Shown here: piece after piece, positions 32,085-41,757 of the stretch
How the letters are laid out: each line of letters starts with the position of its first letter
Numbering within the stretch: the stretch's first letter is position 1
Source: Clostridium sp. CAG:967
GTDB taxonomy: Bacteria > Cyanobacteriota > Vampirovibrionia > Gastranaerophilales > Gastranaerophilaceae
DNA length: 64,000 nucleotides
Assembly (NCBI GenBank): GCA_000433095.1
Contig: HF991467.1
Location: 1-64,000, forward strand
Reading direction: 5' to 3'
Position numbers and translations under genes: made by a program
The notes under the pieces: generated by a model
Told to the model about the DNA's origin: nothing
What the model saw: the letters and a program-made list of their open reading frames with translations, nothing else
Databases searched by the model: none

Positions 32085-33416
32085 ATGAATAAAAATGCTG
32101 TAAATAAATTATTGGAAGCATTGAATGAAGGTACTAAGCTAAAAAAAGATTCATTCAGTGAATATATTGCTTTTCATGGTATAGGCGCTGCTTACAACAA
32201 GCGCTGGCTGGGAAATATTGTTCCTGCCGATTTATTAAGACTTTCCGTAAAAGAGGCTGTAGATATTATTGCTTCAATATCAGAAGGCGGAATATTTTTT
32301 GAAGATTTTCCTGATTATATTGAAACCCCGAATTACGGGCATAATTGGGGACGATTGGCAAATTATATTGAAATTAACGACCGTGCAATAGCATATATGG
32401 ATAATGGCTGTACCTGTAAGGGAATTTTAAGCTGTATAAAACTGCTGCCTGCAATTCCGCCGTCTGCAAGAAGTTTTGCTAACTGCGTAATTTTATCGCA
32501 GGTCTGGCAGAATATTTTTGGTGATGCCTATGAAAAAGGTCCGTTTGAGGAGAATTCTATTTACGCATTACGTTTAAATACAAGCTACAGCGACAATATT
32601 ATAGATTACTCGATTGTGGATAAAATTTCTCCCGAAGAACAATTGAAAGCTTTTGTTGATTTAGCCCATTTCAGGGGATTAAAAGTCGGGTTCAGGCATG
32701 TAATTTCCGCTGACCAGATGAAAGTTGCAAAACCGTATCAGGATGATGTTACATTTGATTGGTGCAATCCGGAGCATCAGGAAATTTATATAAACGAATG
32801 TGTAAAATTAATGAACCTGGGCTTTGAATGTATGTTTATCGACTCTGCAAAACACATCGGCGGATACGATTGCGAGAATTATACAGGTATAGGAGATTTA
32901 CCTGAATATCACCAGATGCAGTACATTTTGCATGAAATAAGAAGACGTTCGGGAAAATTTGATATAAGCTTTGTCGGTGAAAAAAGTTCAAATGATTTTC
33001 AAAGATATATTGATATGGGACTTAATGCAGGAACTGATTTTATTACAGGCGATAATTTTGATGCCGTAAAAAATTTGTCCGAGCAAATGAAATATTCACG
33101 TGTTTATGCGCCCGGTGTTGAAGTTTCAAATGATAATAACGAAGGCGGAATGTCGTATGAGCAGATTTTAAACAGAATACATACTGCATTATTCGGTTAT
33201 TGTCTGGCAAGTGATAAATTGCCGAGTTTTATGCAGATGAATGATTTATTCCCGCTTCGTTATGATACAAATACTCATCATCTGATGATGACAAACCCTT
33301 CGTATTCTACTGACGGCACAGCTTTAAGCCATTGGGAAAATCTTTTTACAAAAGATGACGGAAGGGAATTTAACAAAAAAGCAGGCGAACTTTTTGCCTA
33401 TGCATTGGAAAAATAA
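32085..33416 (+). CDS. GH13-like alpha-amylase-fold protein
   Basis: A 443-residue cytoplasmic protein that looks like a TIM-barrel glycoside hydrolase. GFECMFIDSAKHIGG (nucleophile candidate D253, with K256 and H257) matches region II of GH13 enzymes. FDISFVGEKSS (acid/base candidate E299) matches region III. HFRGLKVGFRHVIS (near residue 200) sits where region I would be, without its usual D-x-x-x-N-H. Region IV (H-D) is not clear; MQMNDLFPLR near residue 385 is the nearest. It is 15 bases upstream of the ferritin-fold gene, probably one operon. Substrate unknown; it may not act on alpha-glucans. Confidence 0.55.
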   Translation: MNKNAVNKLLEALNEGTKLKKDSFSEYIAFHGIGAAYNKRWLGNIVPADLLRLSVKEAVDIIASISEGGIFFEDFPDYIETPNYGHNWGRLANYIEINDRAIAYMDNGCTCKGILSCIKLLPAIPPSARSFANCVILSQVWQNIFGDAYEKGPFEENSIYALRLNTSYSDNIIDYSIVDKISPEEQLKAFVDLAHFRGLKVGFRHVISADQMKVAKPYQDDVTFDWCNPEHQEIYINECVKLMNLGFECMFIDSAKHIGGYDCENYTGIGDLPEYHQMQYILHEIRRRSGKFDISFVGEKSSNDFQRYIDMGLNAGTDFITGDNFDAVKNLSEQMKYSRVYAPGVEVSNDNNEGGMSYEQILNRIHTALFGYCLASDKLPSFMQMNDLFPLRYDTNTHHLMMTNPSYSTDGTALSHWENLFTKDDGREFNKKAGELFAYALEK

Positions 33417-33431
33417 CATAAGGAGAAAAAA

Positions 33432-34745
33432 ATGAGTTTTAACCCACTTCAAGAAAAGGGCATACCTTTGGAAAGACAGCTTAGAAGCTGGCATGATATT
33501 GTAAAAAGACCCTTTAACAAATATGACATAGACTGTTATTCAAGAACACGCCAAATTTTGATGAACGGTATTGAGGTTGAAGCCTGGAATTTTAAGCACA
33601 ATTTTGCAAGAACCTGTCCTGATAAGGATGTAAAAAATATTATTGCACTGTCACGCAGAGTGGAAGATATGCAGCAAACAACAGTAAACTGGATGACACC
33701 TGCATGCCAGACAGTTCTCGAAACTACTCTCGGATATGAACAGGTCGCAGTTGACTTAACTGCATGGCTTGCCCAAAATGAACCTGATGATTATGTAAAA
33801 GAAACATTTAATTTCGGGTTATTGGAAGATTTTGACCACTTATACAGATACAGCCAATGGGCGTATATGGTAGACGGTATTGATCCTGACGATATTTTGC
33901 AGGGAATGACCGATGTCGTAATAAGCAGACCTACCCAGAACCACCACAATGACAACGGTTTAAGACTTCGCCGTCATTATGACAGAAAAACTGCTTCTCC
34001 TCAAACAAAAGTTAATATCTATACTCTTGTATCAGGCGAACAGCAAACACACAATTTCTACGCAGAACACGGTATGATGTATGCCAACGATGATTTAAGA
34101 AGAACTTTCGGTGAAATCTGCGATGTTGAAGAAGAACACGTAACTATGTATGAATCTTTAATTGACCCTAATGAAACACCGTATGAAAAACTTCTTCTTC
34201 ATGAATTTACTGAAGTTTGTACATACTACAACTGCTATAAAGATGAAGAAGATGACAAGCTTAAACAGATTTGGGAAGAATTTCTGGCGTTCGAACTCGG
34301 ACACTTACAAATTGCTGCTGACCTGTTAAAGAAACATGAAGGTCGTGATCCTGAAGAAATTATCGGAAACAAAATTGTACTGCCATGTCATTTCGAAACT
34401 CAAAAAGAATACGTTACAAATATCTTAGAAAATGAAATTGATAAACGTCTTGACGGAAAAGAAGATATGGGCTACACAACAATAGACAAACTTCCTGATG
34501 ATTGGGCAAGTTATGATGTTCAGGAAATTGTTAACGGAGAAGGTGCACCTACAGAACAAGTAATTCAGCTTATGAAAACTTCCATCGGCACTGATATTGT
34601 AATCGCTGATAACAAACTCAGAAAGAAAGAACCTGCTCTTTTAGAAAAAGGTCTTGAGAAAAAAGCGCAAGCTCCAAATACTGTTACCGTTGAAGATTAT
34701 GAGGAATTTGTAAAAACGGCTGCGCAGCAGCAAACAGAGATATGA
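33432..34745 (+). CDS. ferritin-fold protein with three ExxH-type motifs
   Basis: A 437-residue soluble protein that I do not recognise by name. It shows the E-x29-(E/D)xxH spacing of ferritin-like diiron helices three times: E103 with D133/H136, E203 with E233/H236, and E258 with E288/H291, each pair exactly 30 residues apart. The surrounding segments are helical (GYEQVAVDLTAWLAQ, EEEHVTMYESLI, FLAFELGHLQIAADLL). A C-terminal region from about 310 is charged, with no motif. Metal binding is likely; oxidase, oxygenase or storage roles cannot be separated. AAGGAG precedes it, and it follows the GH13-like gene. Confidence 0.65.
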   Translation: MSFNPLQEKGIPLERQLRSWHDIVKRPFNKYDIDCYSRTRQILMNGIEVEAWNFKHNFARTCPDKDVKNIIALSRRVEDMQQTTVNWMTPACQTVLETTLGYEQVAVDLTAWLAQNEPDDYVKETFNFGLLEDFDHLYRYSQWAYMVDGIDPDDILQGMTDVVISRPTQNHHNDNGLRLRRHYDRKTASPQTKVNIYTLVSGEQQTHNFYAEHGMMYANDDLRRTFGEICDVEEEHVTMYESLIDPNETPYEKLLLHEFTEVCTYYNCYKDEEDDKLKQIWEEFLAFELGHLQIAADLLKKHEGRDPEEIIGNKIVLPCHFETQKEYVTNILENEIDKRLDGKEDMGYTTIDKLPDDWASYDVQEIVNGEGAPTEQVIQLMKTSIGTDIVIADNKLRKKEPALLEKGLEKKAQAPNTVTVEDYEEFVKTAAQQQTEI

Positions 34746-34792
34746 AAAGTTTGTTGAATGTTTACGCAGGTCGTAAAAAAGGAGTTTTAATT

Positions 34793-35074
34793 ATGGATAA
34801 TAAACTTGAAAAAATTCTTAAAATTATTGCGGTTACAGGTATTGTAACGGCAGGGATTATTTCTGTTGCAAAAAGCGGAATGATTAAAGAAATGCTTCAA
34901 AAAATGAAACAAAAAATGAAGCAGGATAATGACAGAGAACGTATGATTTTGATAGCCAAAAAAATTGATATGGATATCAAAAATACAGAAAGACGAACCT
35001 CTCCACGTTATCACGAAAGAAATCAGGAAAAATATGATAACATGGATTGGAATACATCATGTGAAAATAATTAA
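34793..35074 (+). CDS. small membrane-anchored protein
   Basis: A 93-residue protein starting at 34793, where AAAGGAG lies eight bases upstream; an ATG at 34742 overlapping the preceding stop is the alternative. One membrane segment (IIAVTGIVTAGIISVA, residues 10-26) is followed by a Lys/Met-rich helix (MLQKMKQKMKQ) and a charged tail. It is the last gene before a strong terminator and is probably co-transcribed with the two genes upstream. No function is recognised. Confidence 0.6.
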   Translation: MDNKLEKILKIIAVTGIVTAGIISVAKSGMIKEMLQKMKQKMKQDNDRERMILIAKKIDMDIKNTERRTSPRYHERNQEKYDNMDWNTSCENN

Positions 35075-35077
35075 AAG

Positions 35078-35102
35078 AAGTACCCTTCGGGGTACTTTTT
35101 TT
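35078..35102 (+). terminator. terminator with TTCG tetraloop
   Basis: AAGTACCC (35078-35085) pairs with GGGTACTT (35090-35097) across a TTCG loop, followed by a T run to 35102. It ends the GH13-like operon. Confidence 0.92.
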
Positions 35103-35154
35103 ATGCTCATAAGGATAATTGATTGAGAAAATAATTTAATCTAAGCTCATTTTC

Positions 35155-36477
35155 ATGGCTAAAAAATTATTTATAGTCTTATTTGTTTTGTTTTTAGTGA
35201 TTTCCCCTGTTCTGGCAGAAAGTAAGCTTGATTATGTAAATATGGATTTTTGGCACAGATTTGGCGATGATTATCTGTATTGTTATATCAGGCATTCGTT
35301 AGAATATAATCATGATCTTAAAAAAGCAAGTCTTAAGGTAGAAGAATACAGGCAGAAAGTTAAAGTTTCGCTTGGAAAAGAATTGCCTTCACTGATGACT
35401 GCACCTGCTTATTTAGGGGCGCAAGTTCCTAAGATTGATAATTTTGAACTTGATACAAATGCTTTTATACTGCCGTTTCTGGCAAACTATGAGGCTGATT
35501 TTCTCCTAAAAAACCATGATAAAACCGGAAGTGAAAAAAAGAATTACGAGGCTGAGAAATTTCACGAAAAGTCAGTGTATATTTCACTTGCATCTGATAT
35601 TGCATCCGCTTATGTTAATATAATAAAGTTTGACAAATTGATAGAAATTCAGGAAAAAATTGTCGGGAATAATCAGTCGCTTTATGACAAGACAAAGCTT
35701 CGATATGATAACGGAATTTCTTCCGAAACTGATTTGAATAATTCTCAAAAAAATATGATTGATGCTCAAAACGAACTTATTGAGTATGACAAAAACAGAC
35801 AGAATTTGTTATATGAACTTGCGGTTATGACAGGCGAATGTCCTCAGTGTGTTTACAATATGCAGCGTGGCAGGTTTGATGAATTTTCAAAGGATTATGC
35901 GCCGCCCGACTGTATTGCCTCAGATGTAATATTTTCCCGTCCGGATGTTATGGAGTGCGAGAAAAAACTTGAGAAGGCAAAAATTGATATTCGTGTGGCA
36001 AAAAAAGAATTTTTTCCGAGATTTAATATTACAGGGGTTTGGATTTTTAACACAATTGCACCCGGGAATTTTTTTAACTGGGAATCAACTCTTGCATCAA
36101 TTATGGCAGCTGCCGTAACGGATATTTTTGCCGGGGGAAGAAAAATAGCAAATTTGAAAATTAAGAAAGCAGTTTATGAGCAGTTGTTTGAGGATTACAA
36201 ACAAGTTGATTTAACCGCTCTGAAAGAAGTTAACAGTAGTCTGTATATGCTTAAAAATGATAATCAAAATTATCTTAACATCAAAAGAAAAAATGAGTTT
36301 GAGAACAAAAATCTTAATTTGGTTAATATAAGTTTTAATGAAGGGGTTATGTCACAGATGGATGTTATGCAGGGACAGAACAAATTTTATGAGCTTAATA
36401 AAGTACTGATTAACAGGCGTGCTGCATACCTTATTGATGTCATAACTTTATATAAAGCTGTCGGGGCAAAGCTTTAA
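35155..36477 (+). CDS. TolC-like outer-membrane efflux protein
   Basis: A 440-residue protein with a signal peptide (1-21, cut after Val-Leu-Ala). It has the two half-barrel/coiled-coil repeats of the outer-membrane factor family: HSLEYNHDLKKASLKVEEYRQKV near residue 43 and SRPDVMECEKKLEKAKIDIRVAKKEFFP near residue 261, each before a long helix. GECPQC near residue 228 is unusual and may form a disulfide. Sequence details differ from the CzcC-like protein of the metal pump. No inner-membrane partner lies beside it, so it may serve a pump encoded elsewhere. Its stop overlaps the convergent carbonic anhydrase gene. Confidence 0.85.
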   Translation: MAKKLFIVLFVLFLVISPVLAESKLDYVNMDFWHRFGDDYLYCYIRHSLEYNHDLKKASLKVEEYRQKVKVSLGKELPSLMTAPAYLGAQVPKIDNFELDTNAFILPFLANYEADFLLKNHDKTGSEKKNYEAEKFHEKSVYISLASDIASAYVNIIKFDKLIEIQEKIVGNNQSLYDKTKLRYDNGISSETDLNNSQKNMIDAQNELIEYDKNRQNLLYELAVMTGECPQCVYNMQRGRFDEFSKDYAPPDCIASDVIFSRPDVMECEKKLEKAKIDIRVAKKEFFPRFNITGVWIFNTIAPGNFFNWESTLASIMAAAVTDIFAGGRKIANLKIKKAVYEQLFEDYKQVDLTALKEVNSSLYMLKNDNQNYLNIKRKNEFENKNLNLVNISFNEGVMSQMDVMQGQNKFYELNKVLINRRAAYLIDVITLYKAVGAKL

Positions 36478-37049
36478 ATTAAATGTACTTTTCCGGTTGA
36501 ATGATCAAAATGACACTTAGCAATTTGTAATCTGTTATGTTTCACCGCATCATTAATAATAACGGAATGCTTCATGAGGTAATCCTCAACCCATTTGGTA
36601 TGTTCCTGCGCAAAGAAATTATGACAAGTTATATCTTCATCTTTATCAAGTACAGGATATACGCATTTGAGAATAGATGAAAAATCTTTCATTGGCTCAG
36701 GGTAATGCTCTTTAGCATACTTCATAACCCCGCAGTCATCGTGTCCTAAAAGAATTAACAGAGGAACCTGTAGTTTTTTCACTGCGTATTCAATACTTTC
36801 CACAATATTAGGTCCTGTAGTCATTCCCGCAACTCTTACTACAAAAAGTTCTCCGATACCGCAGTCGAAAATAATTTCAGGCACAACACGACTGTCAGAG
36901 CAGGTTAAAACACAAGCATAAGGTTCCTGATGAAATGCAAACTTCTGTAAAGTTTCCAAGCTCATATTTTTTGTTGTGGGAGTACCGTTAACAAAATTTT
37001 TGTTGCCTTGTAAAAGTTTAGTAAGCTCTTTTGTTGCTTTTTCTTTCAT
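36474..37049 (-). CDS. beta-class carbonic anhydrase
   Basis: A 191-residue enzyme that interconverts CO2 and bicarbonate. The zinc ligands and catalytic dyad are C50, D52 and R54 in CSDSR, with H103 and C106 in GHDDCG. GELFVVRVAG (near residue 66) and NIVESIEYAV are further beta-CA signatures. Length and lack of a signal peptide fit a cytoplasmic enzyme. Bicarbonate supply for carboxylases is the usual role in anaerobic heterotrophs. It is monocistronic. Confidence 0.93.
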   Translation of the reverse strand: MKEKATKELTKLLQGNKNFVNGTPTTKNMSLETLQKFAFHQEPYACVLTCSDSRVVPEIIFDCGIGELFVVRVAGMTTGPNIVESIEYAVKKLQVPLLILLGHDDCGVMKYAKEHYPEPMKDFSSILKCVYPVLDKDEDITCHNFFAQEHTKWVEDYLMKHSVIINDAVKHNRLQIAKCHFDHSTGKVHLI

Positions 37050-37157
37050 AAATAATATATTAAGCTATAAATTTTTATAATTCAAGTATTTTACAAGCTA
37101 ATAATTTACTAACAATATTTATGTTAGAATTAAGACAATATGATTGAGGGAGACTTT

Positions 37158-38810
37158 ATGAAAAAAATTATTGATTTTATTAAAAAATATGATGATATAT
37201 TCATATTTTCAGGTTTGCTTATTTTATGTTATTTTATATTCTTTTTTAATATAGGCAATTATGCATTAATGGATGTTGATGAAACACGCTATGTATCAAT
37301 GGCAAGGGATATGTTTCATACAAAAGATTTTATGACTTTATATTTAAACGGCGAATATTTCTTTGAAAAACCGCCTTTGTATTTCTGGGGTGAATGTCTG
37401 TCATTTGCTCTTTTCGGAAAAGTTACCGAATTTACTGCAAGGTTTCCGGTGGCTTTATACGGAACTCTTTCCACGCTTCTTGTATATTTTACGGGGAAAA
37501 AAATCGTTTCAAGAAGATATGGTTTTATTTCTGCTTTAATTCTTGCAACTACTCTTGAATTTGTAATGCTTGCAAAATTTGCGATACTTGATATTGTGGT
37601 GACAACCTGCATAGGTTTTTCTGTTATGTTCGGCTTCTTAACTCAATTTGTAAGCGATAAAAATAAAAAATACATGTGGTGGATGTTCTATATTTTCTCA
37701 GGTCTTGCGGTTATGGCTAAGGGAATACCGGGATTTATAGTTCCGTTTGCGATTATGTTTTTTGTTACAATTGCCAACAAAACTTTCAAACAGGTTTTTA
37801 AACCGCAGTATATGCTGCCGGGGTTTGTACTTTTCTTTTTAATTGTTTTACCGTGGCATTTGGTTATGTTAAAGCTGCATGATCCGTTGTTTTTTAATGA
37901 ATATATTATGAAACATCATATAAATCGTTTCTTCAGTTCAAGCCAGATTGATAGAGAACAGCCTTTTTATTTCTATTTTATAACTGTGCTATGGGGATTA
38001 ATTCCCTGGGTATTCTCTGCAATTGCTGTCGGAGTTACCAAACTTAAATCATTTAAAAAGTTTGCTGTTGAAGAAATGACAAACTCTCAAAAGTTTTTAA
38101 TGTTCAATGCTATAGCGTTTATTGTAACAATGTTATTCTTCTCATCTTCAAGCACCAAGCTTATTACATATATTCTCCCTGTTTACTTTTTTACAGCTTT
38201 TATTATGGGCTTTATATGGGAAGATTACATGTTTAACGGTAAATATAAAAAACCTGTTAATTTATCGGTTTATATTCTTGGAGGTATTTGTATTTTTGCA
38301 GGTATTGCTGCGTGTTTCATGCAGTATTATCTTCCTGCTCAAATTTATGCGGATGTTCTTATTATTAAATGGTTTTGTATAGTCCTTGTTATTTTGTTCG
38401 GAACCTCAAGCATATTCTTTGCACTAAAAGATAACCCTAAAGGTGTGTTTGCCTGTTATGCGCTTTTGATTATCATAACTTCGGCTTTTGGAACAAAGCT
38501 GTTTTATAATATGGATTATGAATTCGGGCAAAACGATTTAATGTATTTTGCGAAATATGCTAAGGAAAACAACAAAAAAATCGTTGTTTTGAACAATGAA
38601 CGTAAATATTCTGTACTTTATTATTACGGCGGTCCTGTTTATTTCATTTCACAGGATGATAAACAGGAAATGAAGAAGCTGGGTCATATTCTTGATGATC
38701 ATGATGTTTGGGTAATTGTAAGAGAAAAACAAATGCCGGAAGTTGATAGAACTTTAGATTTTGATATAATACTTGATGGAAGGAAGTTTTCATTGGTAAA
38801 GGTTAAATAA
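37158..38810 (+). CDS. GT39/ArnT-like membrane glycosyltransferase
   Basis: A 550-residue protein; the start at 37158 is set by GAGGGAG just upstream. About a dozen hydrophobic segments are spread through residues 15-450. The first periplasmic loop has LMDVDETRYVSMARDM with the catalytic DE pair of the PMT/ArnT family, followed by EYFFEKPPLYFWG. It ends with a soluble domain (about 460-550). Family members move a sugar from a polyprenyl-phosphate carrier to lipid A or other envelope targets. Substrate and acceptor are unknown. It shares one base with the next gene (TAATG). Confidence 0.88.
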   Translation: MKKIIDFIKKYDDIFIFSGLLILCYFIFFFNIGNYALMDVDETRYVSMARDMFHTKDFMTLYLNGEYFFEKPPLYFWGECLSFALFGKVTEFTARFPVALYGTLSTLLVYFTGKKIVSRRYGFISALILATTLEFVMLAKFAILDIVVTTCIGFSVMFGFLTQFVSDKNKKYMWWMFYIFSGLAVMAKGIPGFIVPFAIMFFVTIANKTFKQVFKPQYMLPGFVLFFLIVLPWHLVMLKLHDPLFFNEYIMKHHINRFFSSSQIDREQPFYFYFITVLWGLIPWVFSAIAVGVTKLKSFKKFAVEEMTNSQKFLMFNAIAFIVTMLFFSSSSTKLITYILPVYFFTAFIMGFIWEDYMFNGKYKKPVNLSVYILGGICIFAGIAACFMQYYLPAQIYADVLIIKWFCIVLVILFGTSSIFFALKDNPKGVFACYALLIIITSAFGTKLFYNMDYEFGQNDLMYFAKYAKENNKKIVVLNNERKYSVLYYYGGPVYFISQDDKQEMKKLGHILDDHDVWVIVREKQMPEVDRTLDFDIILDGRKFSLVKVK

Positions 38811-39346
38811 TGCTGAAAAGGTACAGGGAGTTTTTAAAAAAATTTGATAAAAAACTTGACGGTTATTTTGAAGAGCAGTGCGAGCATATTAAATGCAAAC
38901 CGGGCTGCTCTGCTTGTTGTGAAGTAGGAGAGTATCCTTTTTCCAGGCTTGAGCTTGAATATATTATGTCAGGATTTGTTGAACTTCCTTTTGGTATAAA
39001 GCATGATATAAAAGAAGAAATAAAACGTTTAAAACGTGAAAGACCGAAACTTTATAAATGTCCTTTTCTGGTAAATAATAAGTGCGTGGTTTACGATTAT
39101 CGTGGAATTGTGTGCAGAACTCACGGTCTTGCCTGGTTTGACGAAGCGGAAGAACGCATAAGACTTCCTTACTGCGTAAATTTAGGGCTTAATTACAGTA
39201 AAGTTTTTAACCGTGAAACAGGTGAAGTTCTGTTAGAACATCCCATTAAAGAAAGATTAAGAATAGACAGTATTCTCAGAAGCGATGAGGCAGAAGCTTA
39301 TGAGCTGGAATGCGGTGAGATTAGACCATTAATCGACTGGTTTTAG
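38810..39346 (+). CDS. YkgJ-family cysteine-cluster protein
   Basis: A 178-residue soluble protein with Cys arranged as CKPGCSACCEVGEYPF (near residue 33), CPFLVNNKCVVYDYRGIVCRTHG (near 83-105) and CVNLG (near 121). This is the pattern of the YkgJ/UPF0153 zinc- or iron-binding family. A charged helix precedes it. It overlaps the ArnT-like gene by one base, so it is made together with that membrane glycosyltransferase. The family has no settled biochemical role. Confidence 0.82.
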   Translation: MLKRYREFLKKFDKKLDGYFEEQCEHIKCKPGCSACCEVGEYPFSRLELEYIMSGFVELPFGIKHDIKEEIKRLKRERPKLYKCPFLVNNKCVVYDYRGIVCRTHGLAWFDEAEERIRLPYCVNLGLNYSKVFNRETGEVLLEHPIKERLRIDSILRSDEAEAYELECGEIRPLIDWF

Positions 39347-39497
39347 CCATTTGGGTGGTTTATGATTTTTTAGCTTGCATAAAAAAATTTTATATGCTAA
39401 TATAGCTATACATTATTTATCCCATTTATATACTTTAGATATAGAGAAGCATTTTAAAATCCATAGAGATATGGGTTTGCTTTAGTTGAGGTTTTAG

Positions 39498-40397
39498 ATG
39501 CGAAAAATTTTAATACTTTTAGTAATAACTTTAATATTGATAATGCCTGAATATAAGGTTTTTGCCTATGCTGTTCAAAACGGTTACACACCTATAAAAA
39601 CCGTTGACAATTCGAATGATTCGCTTGTATATTTCCAAAGCGGTATATCTAAAGGTAAAATTAATGATTTTACGGGAGCAATTGCGGATTTTTCAAAAGC
39701 TGTTTCAACCAATGAAAATTTTGTTCAGGCTTACTGGGCAAGGGGGCTGGCTAAAGCTAAGATAGATGACTTTTCAGGCGCTGTGGAAGATTTTACACGT
39801 GTAATTGAAATTGCTCCGAATACAAAAAATGTATATTTTATGCGTGGACTTTCAAGAAAAGAAATGAAAGATTTTAACGGTGCAATACAAGATTTAAACA
39901 ACGAAATTTCTTTAAACCCGAATAATAAAGATGCATATCTCAACAGGGGATTATGCAAAAAAGAGCTGGAGCAGTACGAATCCGCAATAGAAGACTTTAA
40001 CCGTACATTATGTTTCGATTACAAGGATATTGAAGCGTATTATCAAAAGGCAGGCTGTGAGTGGAAACTCGATAATCTTGAAGCTGCCGTAAAAGATTAC
40101 ACCAATGTAATTGCGTTAAATCCCGATTATGCAAATGCTTATTTCAACCGTGCATGCATAAAGTGGAATTTGAGTGATTATGACGGTGCGGTTGCTGACT
40201 TTACAAAAACTATCGGGCTTAACAAACAGGATACTGATGCATATTTCTTAAGGGGGTTATCATATCTTTTTACTAACGATTATAAACTTGCAATAAATGA
40301 TTTGGAATATGCAAGAAACCTTTCTTTAAGTAATGAAAATTATGAAATGTATGAGGGGATAATGGAATTCATAAAAGTCGTTAAAAAGAATGATTAA
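39498..40397 (+). CDS. exported TPR protein
   Basis: A 299-residue protein with a signal peptide (1-24, cut after Val-Phe-Ala). Residues about 45-290 form six to seven TPR units in regular 34-residue steps, for example NFVQAYWARGLAKAKIDDFSGAVEDF, NTKNVYFMRGLSRKEMKDFNGAIQDL and NYANAYFNRACIKWNL-like units. GAGG lies six bases before the ATG. A periplasmic scaffold role is likely, possibly in envelope assembly. The cytoplasmic TPR protein at 14033 has a similar repeat style. A strong terminator follows. Confidence 0.85.
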   Translation: MRKILILLVITLILIMPEYKVFAYAVQNGYTPIKTVDNSNDSLVYFQSGISKGKINDFTGAIADFSKAVSTNENFVQAYWARGLAKAKIDDFSGAVEDFTRVIEIAPNTKNVYFMRGLSRKEMKDFNGAIQDLNNEISLNPNNKDAYLNRGLCKKELEQYESAIEDFNRTLCFDYKDIEAYYQKAGCEWKLDNLEAAVKDYTNVIALNPDYANAYFNRACIKWNLSDYDGAVADFTKTIGLNKQDTDAYFLRGLSYLFTNDYKLAINDLEYARNLSLSNENYEMYEGIMEFIKVVKKND

Positions 40398-40425
40398 AAA
40401 AGCGGTTCTGATGAACCGCTTTTTT
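40396..40425. terminator. bidirectional terminator between TPR and transporter genes
   Basis: A 13-bp stem (40396-40408 with 40413-40425) with loop TGAT and T tracts on both strands. It touches the TPR gene's stop codon and ends one base before the convergent transporter's stop codon. Confidence 0.92.
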
Positions 40426-41757
40426 CTAGTTATGTAAATATCTGAAATACAGATAAATTGAACTTAACGTCAGTGATATGAAGGTTACAAGAGAACCGTA
40501 TTTCATAAATCTCATGAATGAAATCGGATGCCCTTTTGATGTTGATGTTTCACTAACAATTACGTTAGCAGCAGCACCTATAATAGTTAAGTTTCCTCCA
40601 AGACATGCGCCTAATGACAATGCCCACCACAAAGGATGATGACCTTGACCCGTATAAGGAAGTGTATGCTGCACCTGTGCGATTAGCGGCGCCATAGTGG
40701 CTGTGTACGGGATGTTGTCAATTATACCGGAAAGTATACCTGAACCCCAGAGGATAAACATTGTAGCTGCTGTCAGGCTTCCCTGGGTGAGTTCAATGAG
40801 TTTGTCTGCAAGAAATCCGATGCCGCCGTTTGCTTCAAATCCTCCGATAATGATAAACAAACCTACAAAGAAGAATATTGTAAGCCATTCAACGTCGCTG
40901 TAAATTTCTTTAGGCTTTTCAAATAACAACAGGAATGATGCACCTGCAACAGCAAATACGTAAGCAGGAATATGAGTAATATCATGAGTTACAAAACCCA
41001 GAATAACAAGTGCAAGCGTAATCATTGAACGTATCATTAAGCCCTTGTCGGTAATTGTTTGAGAGTTGTCAAGGTTAGCGATATGTTCCATTTTTTCTTT
41101 TGTGGCTTTAAGACTTTTTCTGAACAGGAATATTAAAATTAATACCGAAACAATAAAAATTATTGTGATAATTAAAGTTAATTCGTTTACAAAGTCCATG
41201 AAGCTTAAACCAGCTTTTGCACCTATAATAATGTTTGGCGGATCACCTATAAGTGTAGCCGTGCCTCCTATGTTTGATGCAAGAACTTCTGTAATAAGAA
41301 AAGGAACGGGATCGGTGTCAAACTCTTTAGCAATTACAAATGTTACCGGCATAATTAAAACAACTGTTGTAACGTTGTCTAAAAATGCGGATGCAACTGC
41401 AGTAAAAGCTGCAAGTGCAAATAATACGAGTTTCGGATGTCCTTTTGTAGCCTTTAATATTTGAAGCGCCATCCATTTAAATACCCCGCTTCGGCTTGCA
41501 ATGTGTACTAAAATCATCATGCCGATAAGTAAAAATATTACTTCAAATTCGATGTAGTCAAATACGGAACGGATATATTGACCTGCCGTGCTGTCGTAAT
41601 GACCGTGAAAAGGGATTAATCCCAATAACATTGTCAGTGCCGCACCTACAAGTGCAACAACTGATTTTTGAATTTTTTCTGTGGCAATGAAAATATAAGC
41701 AACAAGAAGTATTGCGCCTGATATAATCATGCCGTACTGTGATACGAAATCTGTCAT
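40426..41757 (-). CDS. ArsB/NhaD-type ion transporter
   Basis: A 443-residue membrane protein of the ion-transporter superfamily (Na+/H+ antiporter NhaD, arsenite pump ArsB, citrate transporters). Key elements are SAFLDNVTTVVLIMPVTF (near residue 122), TATLIGDPPNIIIGAKAG (near 166), a second-half ILSGIIDNIPYTATMAPLI (near 340), and GGNLTIIGAAANVIV (near 387). The two inverted DN-containing repeats are conserved, which favours cation exchange; arsenite cannot be excluded, as no ars genes are adjacent. A long leader precedes it. GGAG lies before the start. Confidence 0.85.
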   Translation of the reverse strand: MTDFVSQYGMIISGAILLVAYIFIATEKIQKSVVALVGAALTMLLGLIPFHGHYDSTAGQYIRSVFDYIEFEVIFLLIGMMILVHIASRSGVFKWMALQILKATKGHPKLVLFALAAFTAVASAFLDNVTTVVLIMPVTFVIAKEFDTDPVPFLITEVLASNIGGTATLIGDPPNIIIGAKAGLSFMDFVNELTLIITIIFIVSVLILIFLFRKSLKATKEKMEHIANLDNSQTITDKGLMIRSMITLALVILGFVTHDITHIPAYVFAVAGASFLLLFEKPKEIYSDVEWLTIFFFVGLFIIIGGFEANGGIGFLADKLIELTQGSLTAATMFILWGSGILSGIIDNIPYTATMAPLIAQVQHTLPYTGQGHHPLWWALSLGACLGGNLTIIGAAANVIVSETSTSKGHPISFMRFMKYGSLVTFISLTLSSIYLYFRYLHN

